Shown piece after piece: positions 16,335 through 26,401 of a stretch of 64,000 nucleotides of DNA. The stretch comes from a virus. The position numbers and the translations under genes are program-made. Under the pieces are notes generated by a model. The model was not told the origin of the DNA and ran no database searches. It saw only the letters and a program-made list of their open reading frames with translations. Position 1 is the first letter of the stretch, and each line of letters opens with the position of its first letter. The DNA lies in the IMG/VR virus record IMGVR_UViG_3300017960_001054, positions 62,001 to 126,000 of that record; one strand, 5' to 3'.

Positions 16335-16627
16335 TGGCAGAGATCATTCCCTTCGACGCTCTGATCAGCAAGGTCGATAGCGGCCGACTTCAGAGATCGT
16401 CGTGTCTCACGACGCGGATCGTTTATGCGGACGTGGAGAAGGGGATGTTTCGCGGCCTTGTTGATGCCTCCAAACCAGAGAATCCTCCCTACGAAGTCAA
16501 GATTGATGCCAAGGCTCGGGTATGTCGCTGTACCTGTGAGGACTTCAAACGGAAGGCGGCTCCCTGCAAGCATCTAGTGGCTTTCGCAAGGGTAGCGCGA
16601 GCGATGACGAACGGGATGAGTTTGTAA
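16334..16627 (+). CDS. SWIM zinc-finger protein
   Basis: 97 residues from ATG 16334 (TGATG overlap). Residues about 65-88 (RVCRCTCEDFKRKAAPCKHL) match the SWIM signature C-x-C-x(n)-C-x-H: C at CRC/CTC, then CKH. SWIM fingers bind DNA or protein partners and occur with SNF2 ATPases and transposases. The N-terminal 60 residues are an unrecognised small domain. The window has an SNF2 ATPase and a degenerate SNF2 lobe without such a finger, so it might act as a partner in trans; that is speculation. Confidence 0.75.
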   Translation: MAEIIPFDALISKVDSGRLQRSSCLTTRIVYADVEKGMFRGLVDASKPENPPYEVKIDAKARVCRCTCEDFKRKAAPCKHLVAFARVARAMTNGMSL

Positions 16628-16652
16628 ACTTCTTGCCGAATCTCGCGTAGAG
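16624..16652 (+). promoter_or_regulatory. ECF-like promoter motif, copy C
   Basis: GTAAACT (16624-16630), 14 bases, GCGTAGAG (16645-16652). It begins at the stop codon of the SWIM-finger gene and lies 19 bases before the ligase ATG at 16671. Confidence 0.78.
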
Positions 16653-16670
16653 AGAACACGGGACCAGACC

Positions 16671-17846
16671 ATGGCTATCAGAGACATCGAGGAATTGGTC
16701 GCTACGCTGGAGGCTGCCAGCGAAGCCTACTACAACGGCGACCCCATCATGAGCGACGCGGAATTCGACGCGCTCGAAGATGAGCTTCGTAGTCTCGCGC
16801 CGAAGCACAAGTACTTCAAGCGCGTCGGAGCGAAGGCTTCCAAGACAAAGTGGGCCAAGGTCAAGCACGACGCTCCGATGGGCTCGCTGCTCAAGGTCAA
16901 CACGGAGAAGGAGCTACACGCCTGGTACGACGCCTGCATCGGAGACCTGAAAGCCTACGCGAAGGGCTTGAAGGGTCAGGCGCGAAAGGACTTCTTGGCT
17001 CGGGTCGAGGAAGCCCAACTAGTCGTGAGTGAGAAGCTGGATGGCGCATCGGTCTCCCTCGTCTACAAGGACGGCAAGCTCATCCATGCATTGCTGCGAG
17101 GCGAGGGTGATGAGGGCGAGGACATTCTGTCCAATGTGATCAAGATGCTAGGTCTCCAGAAGGTTCAAAAGGGCTTCACGGGCTGGCAGCGTGGCGAGAT
17201 CATCTTGGGCAAGAAGCTGCACACCAAGCATCTGGGCGAGTACAAGAGTCGTCGCAACGCTGCTGTTGGCATCTCGCGCCGAGAGTCGGATGCGTCAGCC
17301 TGCAAGTATCTGACGGTCAGCCACTACCAGGCGATTCGCAAGGGCGGCAAGGCGATCAAAGACAAGATCACCGAGTTTCTCATGCTGAAGAAGCGCATGT
17401 GTGCCACGCCGTTCTTCAAGCTAGTAGACGGTCCCGATGGTGTCGTGGAGATCTACGAGGAGTACGTCGAGGGCGCTCGCGCAGCGCTCGACTACGACAT
17501 CGATGGGCTCGTTGTGGAATTCAATGACCCGGAGCTAATGGAGGTTCTGGGTGATTCGAGCGGTCGGCCCAAGGGAGCGAGGGCGTTCAAGTTTCCGCAT
17601 GTAAAGAAAATCACGCGGTTGAGAGATATTCGCTGGCAGGTTGGCTTGTCGGGTCGTGTGACGCCCGTGGCCGAGTTTGATCCGGTCGATCTAGCGGGAG
17701 CGACACTAGCCCGAGCCAGTCTTGCTACGGCTAGGCACGTTGCCAAGCTGAGACTTTTCCCAGGTTGTCGTGTTCTTGTGTCACGCAGGAACGAAGTTAT
17801 CCCGCGAATTGAAAAGAACGTGGACGAAGGTATCGATAATGAGTGA
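16671..17846 (+). CDS. ligA (5' part): NAD-dependent DNA ligase, N-terminal half (LigA-N)
   Basis: 391 residues. It holds the LigA domain Ia (YYNGDPIMSDAEFDALEDEL), the adenylation motif K122-L-D-G in SEKLDGASVSL, LLRGEGDEGED, the DYDIDGLVVEF motif IV and KGARAFKFPHVK motif V. The OB fold follows up to the RNEVIPRIEKN strand. It stops at that point, so the Cys4 zinc finger, helix-hairpin-helix and BRCT domains are missing from this chain. They are encoded at 18743. The nick-sealing adenylation core is complete, so self-adenylation is plausible; sealing may need the second half. Its stop overlaps the ATG of the endonuclease gene (ATGAGTGA). Confidence 0.92.
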   Translation: MAIRDIEELVATLEAASEAYYNGDPIMSDAEFDALEDELRSLAPKHKYFKRVGAKASKTKWAKVKHDAPMGSLLKVNTEKELHAWYDACIGDLKAYAKGLKGQARKDFLARVEEAQLVVSEKLDGASVSLVYKDGKLIHALLRGEGDEGEDILSNVIKMLGLQKVQKGFTGWQRGEIILGKKLHTKHLGEYKSRRNAAVGISRRESDASACKYLTVSHYQAIRKGGKAIKDKITEFLMLKKRMCATPFFKLVDGPDGVVEIYEEYVEGARAALDYDIDGLVVEFNDPELMEVLGDSSGRPKGARAFKFPHVKKITRLRDIRWQVGLSGRVTPVAEFDPVDLAGATLARASLATARHVAKLRLFPGCRVLVSRRNEVIPRIEKNVDEGIDNE

Positions 17847-18756
17847 GCGTAAGTGCCTACGATGCGGGTGCGCCATCGCCCATCTTCATTTCAATGCTAA
17901 GCGCTGTCCTCCGTGCGCGCGCGAGGTAGCTGAAGCAAAGGAACGCCAGCGTAAGAAAATTGTCTTGGCACCAGATGCCGTTACCTGTCCTGTGTGCAAG
18001 AGGCGAATGAATTGCATAACGGCAGGACATTTCCGCAAGCATGGCTATCCGACAGCACAAGTATTCAAAAGGACCTTTTCTCTAGACACTTTGAAAGCTC
18101 CTTCGCTCTGTCAAGATCACTCTCAGTACATGCGGAAAAATTCGCCCACAAAAGGTAAGACTCGTACTCTTTCGGAAAGACGGCGGATGCGTCAAAACCG
18201 CCGGGGGAAAGGGGTAGGTGTCTGCGGCAAGTATGAGCGAACGCCAGAAATCCGAGCCCGTATTTCAGCAGGAGTAACTAAGTATCTCTTATCAAGAGAG
18301 GGAGATTTTGCACGAGGGTGGTTTGTCTATTCGGAGAAACTGGACGATGCGGTCTACGTTCGCTCTTCTTGGGAAGAGCGTGTTGTGGCGGTGTTTGATC
18401 TTCATCCTTGTGTTGAGTGGTTTGAAACTGAGCCTTTCTCGATTCCATACTTCTTCGCGGGAGTTACAAGACGCTACGTGCCTGATTTTCTCCTTTGGCT
18501 GGAGGGAGGGATAAAGGAAGTGTGGGAAGTAAAGCCTGAGGAGTTTTTGAAGTTGGCCAAGAACCAGGCCAAGATTGCGGCTCTGAATGATTACACTCGT
18601 CAGAGGGGGTACAACGCAAGAGTTGTGAGGCTTGTGGATATAGAGGGGATGGAGATGCAGGTGGGTCTACGACCGTGGAGAGGTTGTGGCCAGCCTTGGG
18701 TGCGGCTTGACGATCCGAGTTATCGCCCAGGAGGAGAAGCAAATGCCAAACCATAG
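17839..18756 (+). CDS. Homing endonuclease, PD-(D/E)XK (TnsA-like) type, inserted in ligase
   Basis: 305 residues. The N-terminus has two zinc knuckles (CLRCGCAIAHL...CPPC) and a MucR/Ros-like finger, CPVCKRRMNCITAGHFRKHG. A NUMOD3-like helix follows (KGKTRTLSERRRMRQNRRG). The nuclease core has SSWEERVVAVFDLHP (active-site Glu), TRRYVPDFLLWLEGG (Asp), then VWEVKPEE (E-x-K), the pattern of PD-(D/E)XK endonucleases such as TnsA or the very-short-patch-like homing families. The gene lies exactly between the two halves of the ligase, overlapping both. It is more AT-rich than the ligase halves. There is no intein or intron sequence around it. Confidence 0.82.
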   Translation: MSERKCLRCGCAIAHLHFNAKRCPPCAREVAEAKERQRKKIVLAPDAVTCPVCKRRMNCITAGHFRKHGYPTAQVFKRTFSLDTLKAPSLCQDHSQYMRKNSPTKGKTRTLSERRRMRQNRRGKGVGVCGKYERTPEIRARISAGVTKYLLSREGDFARGWFVYSEKLDDAVYVRSSWEERVVAVFDLHPCVEWFETEPFSIPYFFAGVTRRYVPDFLLWLEGGIKEVWEVKPEEFLKLAKNQAKIAALNDYTRQRGYNARVVRLVDIEGMEMQVGLRPWRGCGQPWVRLDDPSYRPGGEANAKP

Positions 18757-19777
18757 CTATTTTAAGCCTCCGAAGCGCTGCCCCGTATGTCGGACGACAC
18801 TGGAGAGAGACGGCGCGTACCTCAAGTGCCCGAACGATCTCACGTGTCCGGCCCAGGTAGAGGGGAACATCAAGCGGTGGGTCACGAAGCTGGGAATCAA
18901 GGATCTGGGTGACTCGCTGATCAAGGCTTTGGTCGAGCACGGCAACATGAGGGAGCCTGCCGATCTGTACCATCTGCGGCCGAAGGTACTGGCTAACTTC
19001 CGCACGAGCGGCAAGAAGGTTGGCTTCTCGTCAGCGAACCGGATCGTGGACAACATCCAGGCAACGCGGGAGCTACCGCTGGCGCGGTTCGTGGGTTCGC
19101 TCGGAATCGACATGTGCTCGCGGTCTGTCTGTGAGACCATCTGCGAAGCGGGTTTCGACACGCTGGGCAAGATGGTGGACGCGACCGTGGCAGATCTCAT
19201 GACGGTCCCCAAGATGGGCAAGAGCAAGGCTGAGGCTTTTGTGGAGGGTCTTCAGGCCCGCAAGACATTCATCAACAACCTCCTCGACGCTGGTGTGCGC
19301 ATCAAGAAGCCGATCGTGGGCAAGATGACCGGCAAGAGCTTCTGTTTCACGCAGGTTCGCGACAAGGATCTGGAGCGCAAGATCGAGGCTCAGGGCGGCA
19401 TCGTGAAGGGCAACTTCAGCCGAAGCCTGTCCTACGTCGTGACGAGCAAGGCAGGGCTCACGAAGTCTGGAAGCAAGCTGGACAAGGCTCGGCAGCACGA
19501 TATTCCCATCATCGATGTGGATGAGCTTGAGGACATGCTAGGATCTACGCGGAGGTTTGGCGGCTTGCCGCTGCTTCCTGATTCTGTACCGTGGGGCACA
19601 ATCTACGGTCTGCCCTACGATTTGCCTGACGGTCGGCGGGTGTGGCTGTGCCGGGGCAAGTACAATCGTGTACGCTTCTACACAGACGACGGAGAACAGG
19701 TGGGCCCTGAGCAATCCAACGTGGTTCCTGCTGTGGCTTTTGCTATAGCGCAGGGATGGCGACAAGCTCATGGATGA
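18743..19777 (+). CDS. ligA (3' part): NAD-dependent DNA ligase, C-terminal half (LigA-C)
   Basis: 344 residues from ATG 18743, overlapping the endonuclease end and preceded by AGGAGAAG. It starts a few residues before the LigA zinc finger (CPVCRTTLERDG...CPNDLTCPAQ). The helix-hairpin-helix region follows (LGIDMCSRSVCETICEAGFD and DLMTVPKMGKSKAEAF), then a BRCT domain (MTGKSFCFTQVRDKDLERKI to about residue 265). The last 75 residues (RFGGLPLLPDSVPWGTIYGL...) are an extension not found in usual LigA. Joined to the N-half it would give a nearly normal ligase with no visible loss at the junction. No trans-splicing sequence is visible, so the two halves probably associate. Confidence 0.9.
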   Translation: MPNHSYFKPPKRCPVCRTTLERDGAYLKCPNDLTCPAQVEGNIKRWVTKLGIKDLGDSLIKALVEHGNMREPADLYHLRPKVLANFRTSGKKVGFSSANRIVDNIQATRELPLARFVGSLGIDMCSRSVCETICEAGFDTLGKMVDATVADLMTVPKMGKSKAEAFVEGLQARKTFINNLLDAGVRIKKPIVGKMTGKSFCFTQVRDKDLERKIEAQGGIVKGNFSRSLSYVVTSKAGLTKSGSKLDKARQHDIPIIDVDELEDMLGSTRRFGGLPLLPDSVPWGTIYGLPYDLPDGRRVWLCRGKYNRVRFYTDDGEQVGPEQSNVVPAVAFAIAQGWRQAHG

Positions 19778-20141
19778 TATATTCCCACAGGAGCGTTACG
19801 ATCGAGCACGGCAATTGGCTGAGGAGTTGTACGGATCTCCTCTTGCCGTGAGTCGTCATCGAGTCGTTTTTCGCGACGGCGATGAAGTCGTCAAGGTGCC
19901 GACGCGAGAAAGCGGCGTTGCTGCTTGCGACTGTGAGTTGACGCAGCAAGGTGAGCTTTTGGCGAAGACGCGACCTGATCGCGAGTTGTCAAAGGAAACT
20001 GGACTTCCCATCGTGAGGATGGAACATGTGGAACACGTGGGTTGGTCGGATGAGCTCGACTGGACCTGGAGCATCGACTGTGGGCAGGTGGGTCGGACCA
20101 AAGACGGCCGGTTAGTTGCCTATGATTGGGAACATTTCTAA
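19770..20141 (+). CDS. Small protein with kinase-like pattern
   Basis: 123 residues, ATG 19770 overlapping the ligase stop. RHRVVFRDGDEVVKVPTRES then CDCELTQQGELLAK resembles the front of a kinase N-lobe (strand, Lys in VVKV, then a helix with Glu). The C-terminal CGQVGRTKDGRLVAYDWEHF resembles short phage proteins that end in G-Q-x-G...D-G-R-x-V-x-x-D-Y. There is no HRD or DFG motif, so it is at most a pseudokinase-like fold. I give this as a guess; otherwise it is a hypothetical protein. Confidence 0.5.
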   Translation: MDDIFPQERYDRARQLAEELYGSPLAVSRHRVVFRDGDEVVKVPTRESGVAACDCELTQQGELLAKTRPDRELSKETGLPIVRMEHVEHVGWSDELDWTWSIDCGQVGRTKDGRLVAYDWEHF

Positions 20142-20151
20142 AGGCGGGAAG

Positions 20152-20406
20152 ATGCGTGAGGTTCTGAAGCAACGGCTGGCGGCTCTTTTGTGTGGTGCTT
20201 ACGAGGCAGGGAGAGTTTCTGCGGAAGTTGGTCTGTCGGAGCAAGAGGCGATGGGCGCGGAGCGCGATGCGGCGTGGCTCGATGCTTTTGCTCAAGAGCA
20301 TAGGGAGATCTACGAAGATCCGAACGAGGAGACAGAGCACGATTGGCCTGTTTGGGAGAAACAGGCAGAGCATGTTCTGCGGCTGCTGACGAACAACCCA
20401 GGCTGA
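20152..20406 (+). CDS. Hypothetical acidic protein, 84 aa
   Basis: ATG 20152 follows AAAGGCGGG, which is better placed than the ATG at 20116. The protein is helical: MREVLKQRLAALLCGAYEAG, then LSEQEAMGAERDAAWLDAF and an acidic tail. It contains a G-A-Y-E-A-G-R-V segment seen in many small phage proteins but no catalytic motif. No membrane segment. Function unknown. Confidence 0.55.
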   Translation: MREVLKQRLAALLCGAYEAGRVSAEVGLSEQEAMGAERDAAWLDAFAQEHREIYEDPNEETEHDWPVWEKQAEHVLRLLTNNPG

Positions 20407-20425
20407 AGTTGGCGTAGTATAGAGT

Positions 20426-21016
20426 ATGCCCACTCGGGGCCAGAGACGGGCTGCTCGGCTGCGCGAGCGAGCCGACATCGGCGTTCTTTTAGCCGAGTAC
20501 GGCTACGGCATCTTGCCTGACGATACGCGCGAGCAGCAGTATCGCTGCGATCTTCACGGGATAGACAACAAGCCTTCGGCCCGTTACTACCCACGAACCA
20601 ACAGCACCTATTGCTTCGCATGCGGGAAAGCCAGAGATCCGATCTCCTTGGTCATGGACAAGGAAGGACTCAGCTTTCGTGAGGCATGTGACAAGCTGGA
20701 GCAGAGGTTCAATCTTCCGCCGCTACCCTGGGAGGAAGAGGACACGGAAGAAGAGGCACCGAGTGTCGTTGGCGAGATCGATGAAATCGTCGCATCTGGC
20801 GTTTCCTTCGAGCGAGAGGCAAAACGGATGGATCGGTTTCTCGACAACATCGTTCACGATCGGTCTTTCGATATGCAGTTGACCCTAGGATTCGTGGAAG
20901 TCTACGATCGCATCATGTACGGGGTTCGCAAGCAAGAGTGGTCTGAGATGGAAGGGAAGGCTTCGCTTGCTCGCCTGCATCGCCGTCTTTTGGAGAAGCT
21001 CAGGGAAGTAACGTGA
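20426..21016 (+). CDS. Stand-alone primase CHC2 zinc-finger protein
   Basis: 196 residues. Residues about 15-90 match the DnaG zinc-binding domain (PF01807): ADIGVLLAEYG, YRCDLHGIDNKPSARYY (Cys-x2-His), STYCFACGKARDPISLVM (Cys-x2-Cys) and LSFREACDKLEQRF. In DnaG this domain recognises the template and precedes the TOPRIM polymerase domain, which is absent here. The remaining 100 residues are acidic then helical. It may supply template recognition to a primase polypeptide encoded elsewhere, or regulate priming. ATG 20426 has no good ribosome site. GGCGTAGTATAGAG just upstream resembles a degenerate copy of the promoter motif. Confidence 0.85.
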   Translation: MPTRGQRRAARLRERADIGVLLAEYGYGILPDDTREQQYRCDLHGIDNKPSARYYPRTNSTYCFACGKARDPISLVMDKEGLSFREACDKLEQRFNLPPLPWEEEDTEEEAPSVVGEIDEIVASGVSFEREAKRMDRFLDNIVHDRSFDMQLTLGFVEVYDRIMYGVRKQEWSEMEGKASLARLHRRLLEKLREVT

Positions 21017-21031
21017 TCGGTACAGTGAGAC

Positions 21032-21508
21032 GTGGCCGACCCTGCGGATGTGCCGCCGCGTCTTTCCAAAACGCGTCATGTGACTCTGGCCGATGCGATC
21101 TTCGGTGATCTTCGGCTCATGTTTCCTGTTCCCTTGGAAGATCCGTGGGGAGTCCTCGCGCCGTTGAAGGGCACGTCGTGGGAACCGCGCATACCTGTGG
21201 TGTCTGGGAACGTGTTGTCTCACGCGATGCACGGCCACACCAAGATGCTGCGAGAGAAGCTGGGTCGGCCTCCGCGCATAGCTGCGCAGCGCGTGCCAGA
21301 GGAAGAGGCGTGGTGCATTCTCGGCCAGAACGGTAGCTGTGCTATGGCCGGGGCTAATTGCCGTCCAGGCGGTAACGGGTCTCTGCCACAGTGCTACCTC
21401 CCACCCGAGTTGACGCCCGATCAAGCCTATGTGGCGTCTGCGGTCGCTCTTGCCTGGGATGAGGGTAGATACGTCATTGTGGTCGAGGGTGAGGGATTCG
21501 TTTTGTAG
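21032..21508 (+). CDS. Hypothetical protein, 158 aa
   Basis: GTG 21032 opens the frame, 16 bases after the primase-finger gene. The C-terminal half has four cysteines (CILGQNGSCAMAGANCRPGG then LPQCYLPPE) that could form a metal site. The end, TPDQAYVASAVALAWDEGRY followed by VIVVEGEGFVL, is alpha/beta. I recognise no family. It lies immediately upstream of the DNA polymerase gene in the same direction. Confidence 0.5.
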   Translation: MADPADVPPRLSKTRHVTLADAIFGDLRLMFPVPLEDPWGVLAPLKGTSWEPRIPVVSGNVLSHAMHGHTKMLREKLGRPPRIAAQRVPEEEAWCILGQNGSCAMAGANCRPGGNGSLPQCYLPPELTPDQAYVASAVALAWDEGRYVIVVEGEGFVL

Positions 21509-21529
21509 CGAGAGGGGGTAAAGGAGATC

Positions 21530-24500
21530 GTGGCTCAGTCGTTTCTCAAGCTAGCCCGAGAGAAGGCACGGCCAACCGTCGAGCGTCGTGAGTGGATGGA
21601 CGACGCGGTGATGGAATTGGTCACTGCCGAGATGCTTCCTGGTGTGATCGACAAGTGTATCGAGGCTGGCCTGTATGCTGCCGACCTGGAGACGACGGGG
21701 CTCGACGTTCGGGTTTTCGAGGGACGTACCAGGGACCAGATCGTTGGCGCGTGTCTGAGCCACGATGGCGTTCACGGCTACTATGCGCCGGTACGCCACA
21801 AGGGCGCAGGAGCCAAGCACAACATCCCCGTCAGCTTGTTTGAATCCGAGCTACGGCGGTTGTTCGCGTCGAAGGCGAAGCCGATCTTCCACAAGGGGAA
21901 ATTCGATCACGAGTTGCTCCAATTCAGTGGCGGAGAGGCCCTCGCTGAATTCGATGATCCGAATGGCTGGGAAGACTCGCTGATTCTGGCTTACCTGTAC
22001 AACAACAAGCTGGAGCGGATTGGCCTCAAGTACCTGGCGGACCAATTCTTCAACCCACATGTCGAGGAGGATCGCAAGCGACGCAAGAACGGCGAGAAGG
22101 TCCCGTCGTACATGATCGAGCTATGGGAGTTGTTCCCAGACGGCAAGGAAGGAGAGCACTACGATTTCTCCGAGCTAGACCCCGGATGGGAGCCCGTTGT
22201 CTGGTACGGCAGTGGTGATGCGCTTTTCACGTATCGGCTGTTCAAGCTGTTTCATCCCAAAGTGGTCAAGCCCGAAGAAGGCGTCAGCCAGCGCACCATC
22301 TACAACATCGAGAAGATGTGCTGCACGGCGACGCGGTGGATGGAGCGATGTCGAGTCCACACCAATCAGGACCGGGTTGCTGAGCTTATCCGGCTTGGGC
22401 AGAAGGAGTTGTTCGATTCGATCAAGGCCATCTACGACTTCTGCGAGGAAGCCTGCGGGCGAGACATCGCTCCGGCGTGGTGGCATGTCTTGGCGAAGGG
22501 AGTGCCCTTCGAGGGGGACAAGGAGGATCTTCCTCCGTTGTTCAACTCCGAGGATGCGAAGCAGGACTACAGGATTCAGATCGAGGAAGCCAAGAAGGTC
22601 GTAGAGCACAATCGCAAGCGTCCCACATGGGACCGGTCCGAAACATTGGCCGAGGTCGAGGAGAGACAGAACAAGAAGGTCACGAAGAGCCTGTCGGATG
22701 GAAAGACATATGAGTTTCCTTACCAGTGTGACGTGATGAGCGCGCGGCGGCTTGGGCCGTTGTTTGAGGAGATGGAGATTCCTGGCCTGAAGCGCACGGA
22801 GGAGTCCAAGCAGGTCATGACTTCGGCGGCCGAGTTGGATCGTTTGACCGACCTGCACGGGGAGACTTTCCCGTTCATGGCACGGATCAAGCGCTTTCGT
22901 GAGGTCCAAACAGCCTTGTCGCGTTTCCTGTTGCCGATGCGGGATAACGTATGTCCCGAGGACGGGACGCTCAAGATCGACTTTGAGGGATGGCGCACGG
23001 ACACGGGTCGGTTCTCTACACCATCGGACAAGAACCCGAAGCGCAACGGCGGCACGAGCTATATGATGCACGCGACGCCAGCGACGTATGATCCGAAGCG
23101 TCCTGAGTGCCTCCGTCGTTTACGTGAATGCATTACGGCTCGACCTGGCCGCATCTTGTGCTCAATCGACTACTCTGGCGAAGAGATCAGGATCATCACG
23201 AACCTCAGTCGTGAGCCCAAGTGGATCATCGAGCATTTCCGTTGCAGCGAATGTGGCAGGACGTTCGATCAAGGCGATGGGAAGAACACACCGGAGGCTC
23301 CTCCACACTTCTGTCCGCGCTGCGGTTCGGACAAGATTGGAGACATCCACACGCTGTCCACGATCGCGTTTTACGGAGAGGATTCGCAGAAGGACAAAAA
23401 GCAATTCAAGCAACTGAGGAAGCAGGCCAAAGCATGCAATTTTGCTTTATGTTACGGCGGTGCTGGGAGTGCCGTACAGCGCTCGACGGGTGTTGACGAG
23501 AACGAAGGTTGGCGCATCTATCGACAATTCACGGCGACGTATACCCAGCTTCAGAGTTGGATCAAGGGGCAGCACGAATTCGTCAAGCAGAATGGATACG
23601 TGCTCACGGCATTTGGGCGGCGTTGTCCACTTCCCGACATCCACATGCCGAAGAGGGATCCGAGGACGGGACGCGATAACGGATTCTTCATCTCCAAGGC
23701 AAAACGGAACGCAGTGAATGCGCCGATCCAGGGGTGTTTGAATTCGGATACGCGGATTCCTACGTCTCTTGGTCTTAGGCGCATCGCAGACCTACAAGAT
23801 CAGACTTTTCAGGTGTGGACAGGTACGGCTTGGCAAGACGCTAGAGCTTTCGCTTCGGGGAAAAAGCGACTTTGCATGACTGTGTTTGACTCTGGGCGTG
23901 TCTTGAAAACAAGCCCGGATCATCGATTTCGTGTCTGGACTGAAGAAGGGTTTGAGTGGGTGAGGCAGGAGGATTTGACGCCAGAGTGTTGGGTCGCCTG
24001 CAATGCGGAAGCTATCGAGTTGCCAGAACCAACCTACGAGTCACACAATTGGAAAGGATTTGGCATCCAGGGAAACAGCCCAGTGTTGTGGGAATTTCTG
24101 GGGATGGTTTATGGGGATGGTTCTCTTTACCACGATGGGTTGAAGGTCTATGTGGGCGAAGCTAACGAGAGTATCGCGACTGATTTTTTGGCGGAGGAGT
24201 ATGCACGAGCGTGGGTGAACAAGCTCAACGATGCCCTTGGTGTGGGAGCGACGTGTCGGAAAAAGAAACGCCCTGAGAATGAGAAGCATAAACGGCCCAC
24301 GTGGGAGATCTGCATCTACAACACGGCTTTTCGTAGGTTTTGTTGTGAGGTCTTGGGGGTAGAAGATCAGAACACGTGGACGAAGCGTTTTCCCTCAGCG
24401 GTTTGGAGCGAGTCAATCAGCAACAGAGCAGCTTTCCTGCGTGGATACTTCAGCGCGGACGGGGGCATGAGTCCATCAGGGGACGCAGCGTCGGTGAGGA

Positions 24501-25728
24501 GTGTATATCTAGCGCTTCTGCAAGATGCCCAAGCGTTGCTGCACTCTATCGGAATTCGGGCGTCCTATCGGTCGAGATGTCTGCGTGTGTTTCAAGCCGG
24601 CCAAACGTTCGATTTTGGAAAACCCCACCAGCTCACGAAAGCGCAGGCGATCGAGAACAGAGAGATCCCATGGATGGGGCAGTGGTATCGTCTGCCCACG
24701 GATCTCGTTTGCCAGATAGGCGCCTGCGTGCGGCAATCGTCTGTGTATAAGGCGCTCCCACGTGAGCAAAAATCGGCTGTGTTGAGGCTATGTGTTGGGT
24801 CTGGTAGCAAGCCTCAGTGCCTCAGGTATCTCAAAAGGTTGCCCCCTGACGAGGTCCCTGTTTCCATTTGGGAAGCGTTAAAGTACGACTATGAGACTCC
24901 GGTCGTGACGGAAGACTCCACCACGATGGTGGATATGTACGACATTGAGGTGTTTGACGATGAGCACGCTTTTGTAGCGGATGGGGTCGTAGTCCATAAC
25001 AGCGGGGCTGACATCCTGAAGCTGGCGATGTCTCTGATCTACAAGGAGTGCAAGAAACGCGACTGGCTGGAGAAGGTCTACATGGTCGCGTGCATGCATG
25101 ACGAGATCGTTTTCGAGATCGTGACGGACATCGTGGAGGAAGCGCTCAACGTCATCATGCCGTTGATGATTCGCAACTCGGCAATCCTCAAGTTGAAGTG
25201 GCCGATTCCGTTGATGCTCGACTGCGAGATGGGGTACGACTGGATGGTTCCCTGGAACCTTGTGGAGTACACTTCAGGTAAAGCGGAATGGCCGGAGGAG
25301 ATCAAGTCGTTCTTTCCCAAGGCCGTTGCCGGATCGGCAGCGGTTACGCCAGATGCCGGAGATCCAGATCCGATCGCTCCGGTTCAACTCACCAACCGTG
25401 CTGAATCTGCAAATGTTCGTCTGGGTGTCGTGGAGCCGCCTCCAGATTCAGTCCCAGATTCGGCCCCGCCAGACCCGGCCCCGCCAGATTCGGTCCCGGT
25501 CAGTGTTCCTGATTTCAAGGCAGGCGATGTCTACGTCCACAGACTACGAAAGCCATTGCGGCAGGGTACAGTAGAGAGTCTGGCAGAGGTTCTCTACAAG
25601 TGCCGAAACAGAGGTTCTCATCCCATCGAGATTCGTTCGTCAGATGGGGAACACGTGCTTTGGAAGAGTACGGACTTCACGATCAATCCCGTGCAGTTTG
25701 CCGTACTCGCCGACTATAAGGGTATCTG

Positions 25729-25729
<1 letters not shown>
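21530..25729 (+). CDS. polA-like: Family A DNA polymerase (Pol I-like) with intein
   Basis: 1399 residues from GTG 21530 (AAAGGAG upstream); 977 after removal of the 422-residue intein. The 3'-5' proofreading domain has DLETTGLD (D52, E54), [11 protein letters not shown] and [10 protein letters not shown]. Polymerase motifs are [10 protein letters not shown] (motif A, about 546), [12 protein letters not shown] (O-helix, motif B), NAPIQG just before the intein, and [10 protein letters not shown] (motif C) after it. A zinc ribbon (CSECGRTF...CPRCGSDK, about 571-600) is inserted between motif A and the DIHT segment, which standard Pol I lacks. After the palm come a Pro-rich linker (about 1300-1325) and a small C-terminal domain. 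This is the phage replicase; no 5'-nuclease domain is present. Confidence 0.95.
23735..25000 (+). mobile_element. LAGLIDADG intein in DNA polymerase
   Basis: 422 codons. It begins at Cys ([10 protein letters not shown]) after NAPIQG and ends VVVHN before Ser (SGADILKL). Block B is TSPDHRFRV. The final block is [17 protein letters not shown]. Two LAGLIDADG-like helices are visible ([11 protein letters not shown] and [11 protein letters not shown]), so the homing endonuclease may be active. Splicing residues C1, block-B His, penultimate His, terminal Asn and +1 Ser are all present. Confidence 0.95.
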
Positions 25730-26379
<650 letters not shown>

Positions 26380-26401
26380 TCCGATAGTGCTCCTTTAGAG
26401 G

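Noticed and set aside
17839-18756. Group I intron or split intein as the cause of the broken ligase
   Set aside because: The endonuclease ORF overlaps both ligase halves, leaving no room for intron RNA outside it, and no intein blocks flank the break.
22175-23071. A 298-codon minus-strand frame within the polymerase gene
   Set aside because: It is antisense to the clear exonuclease/polymerase domains, with no start context and no motif.
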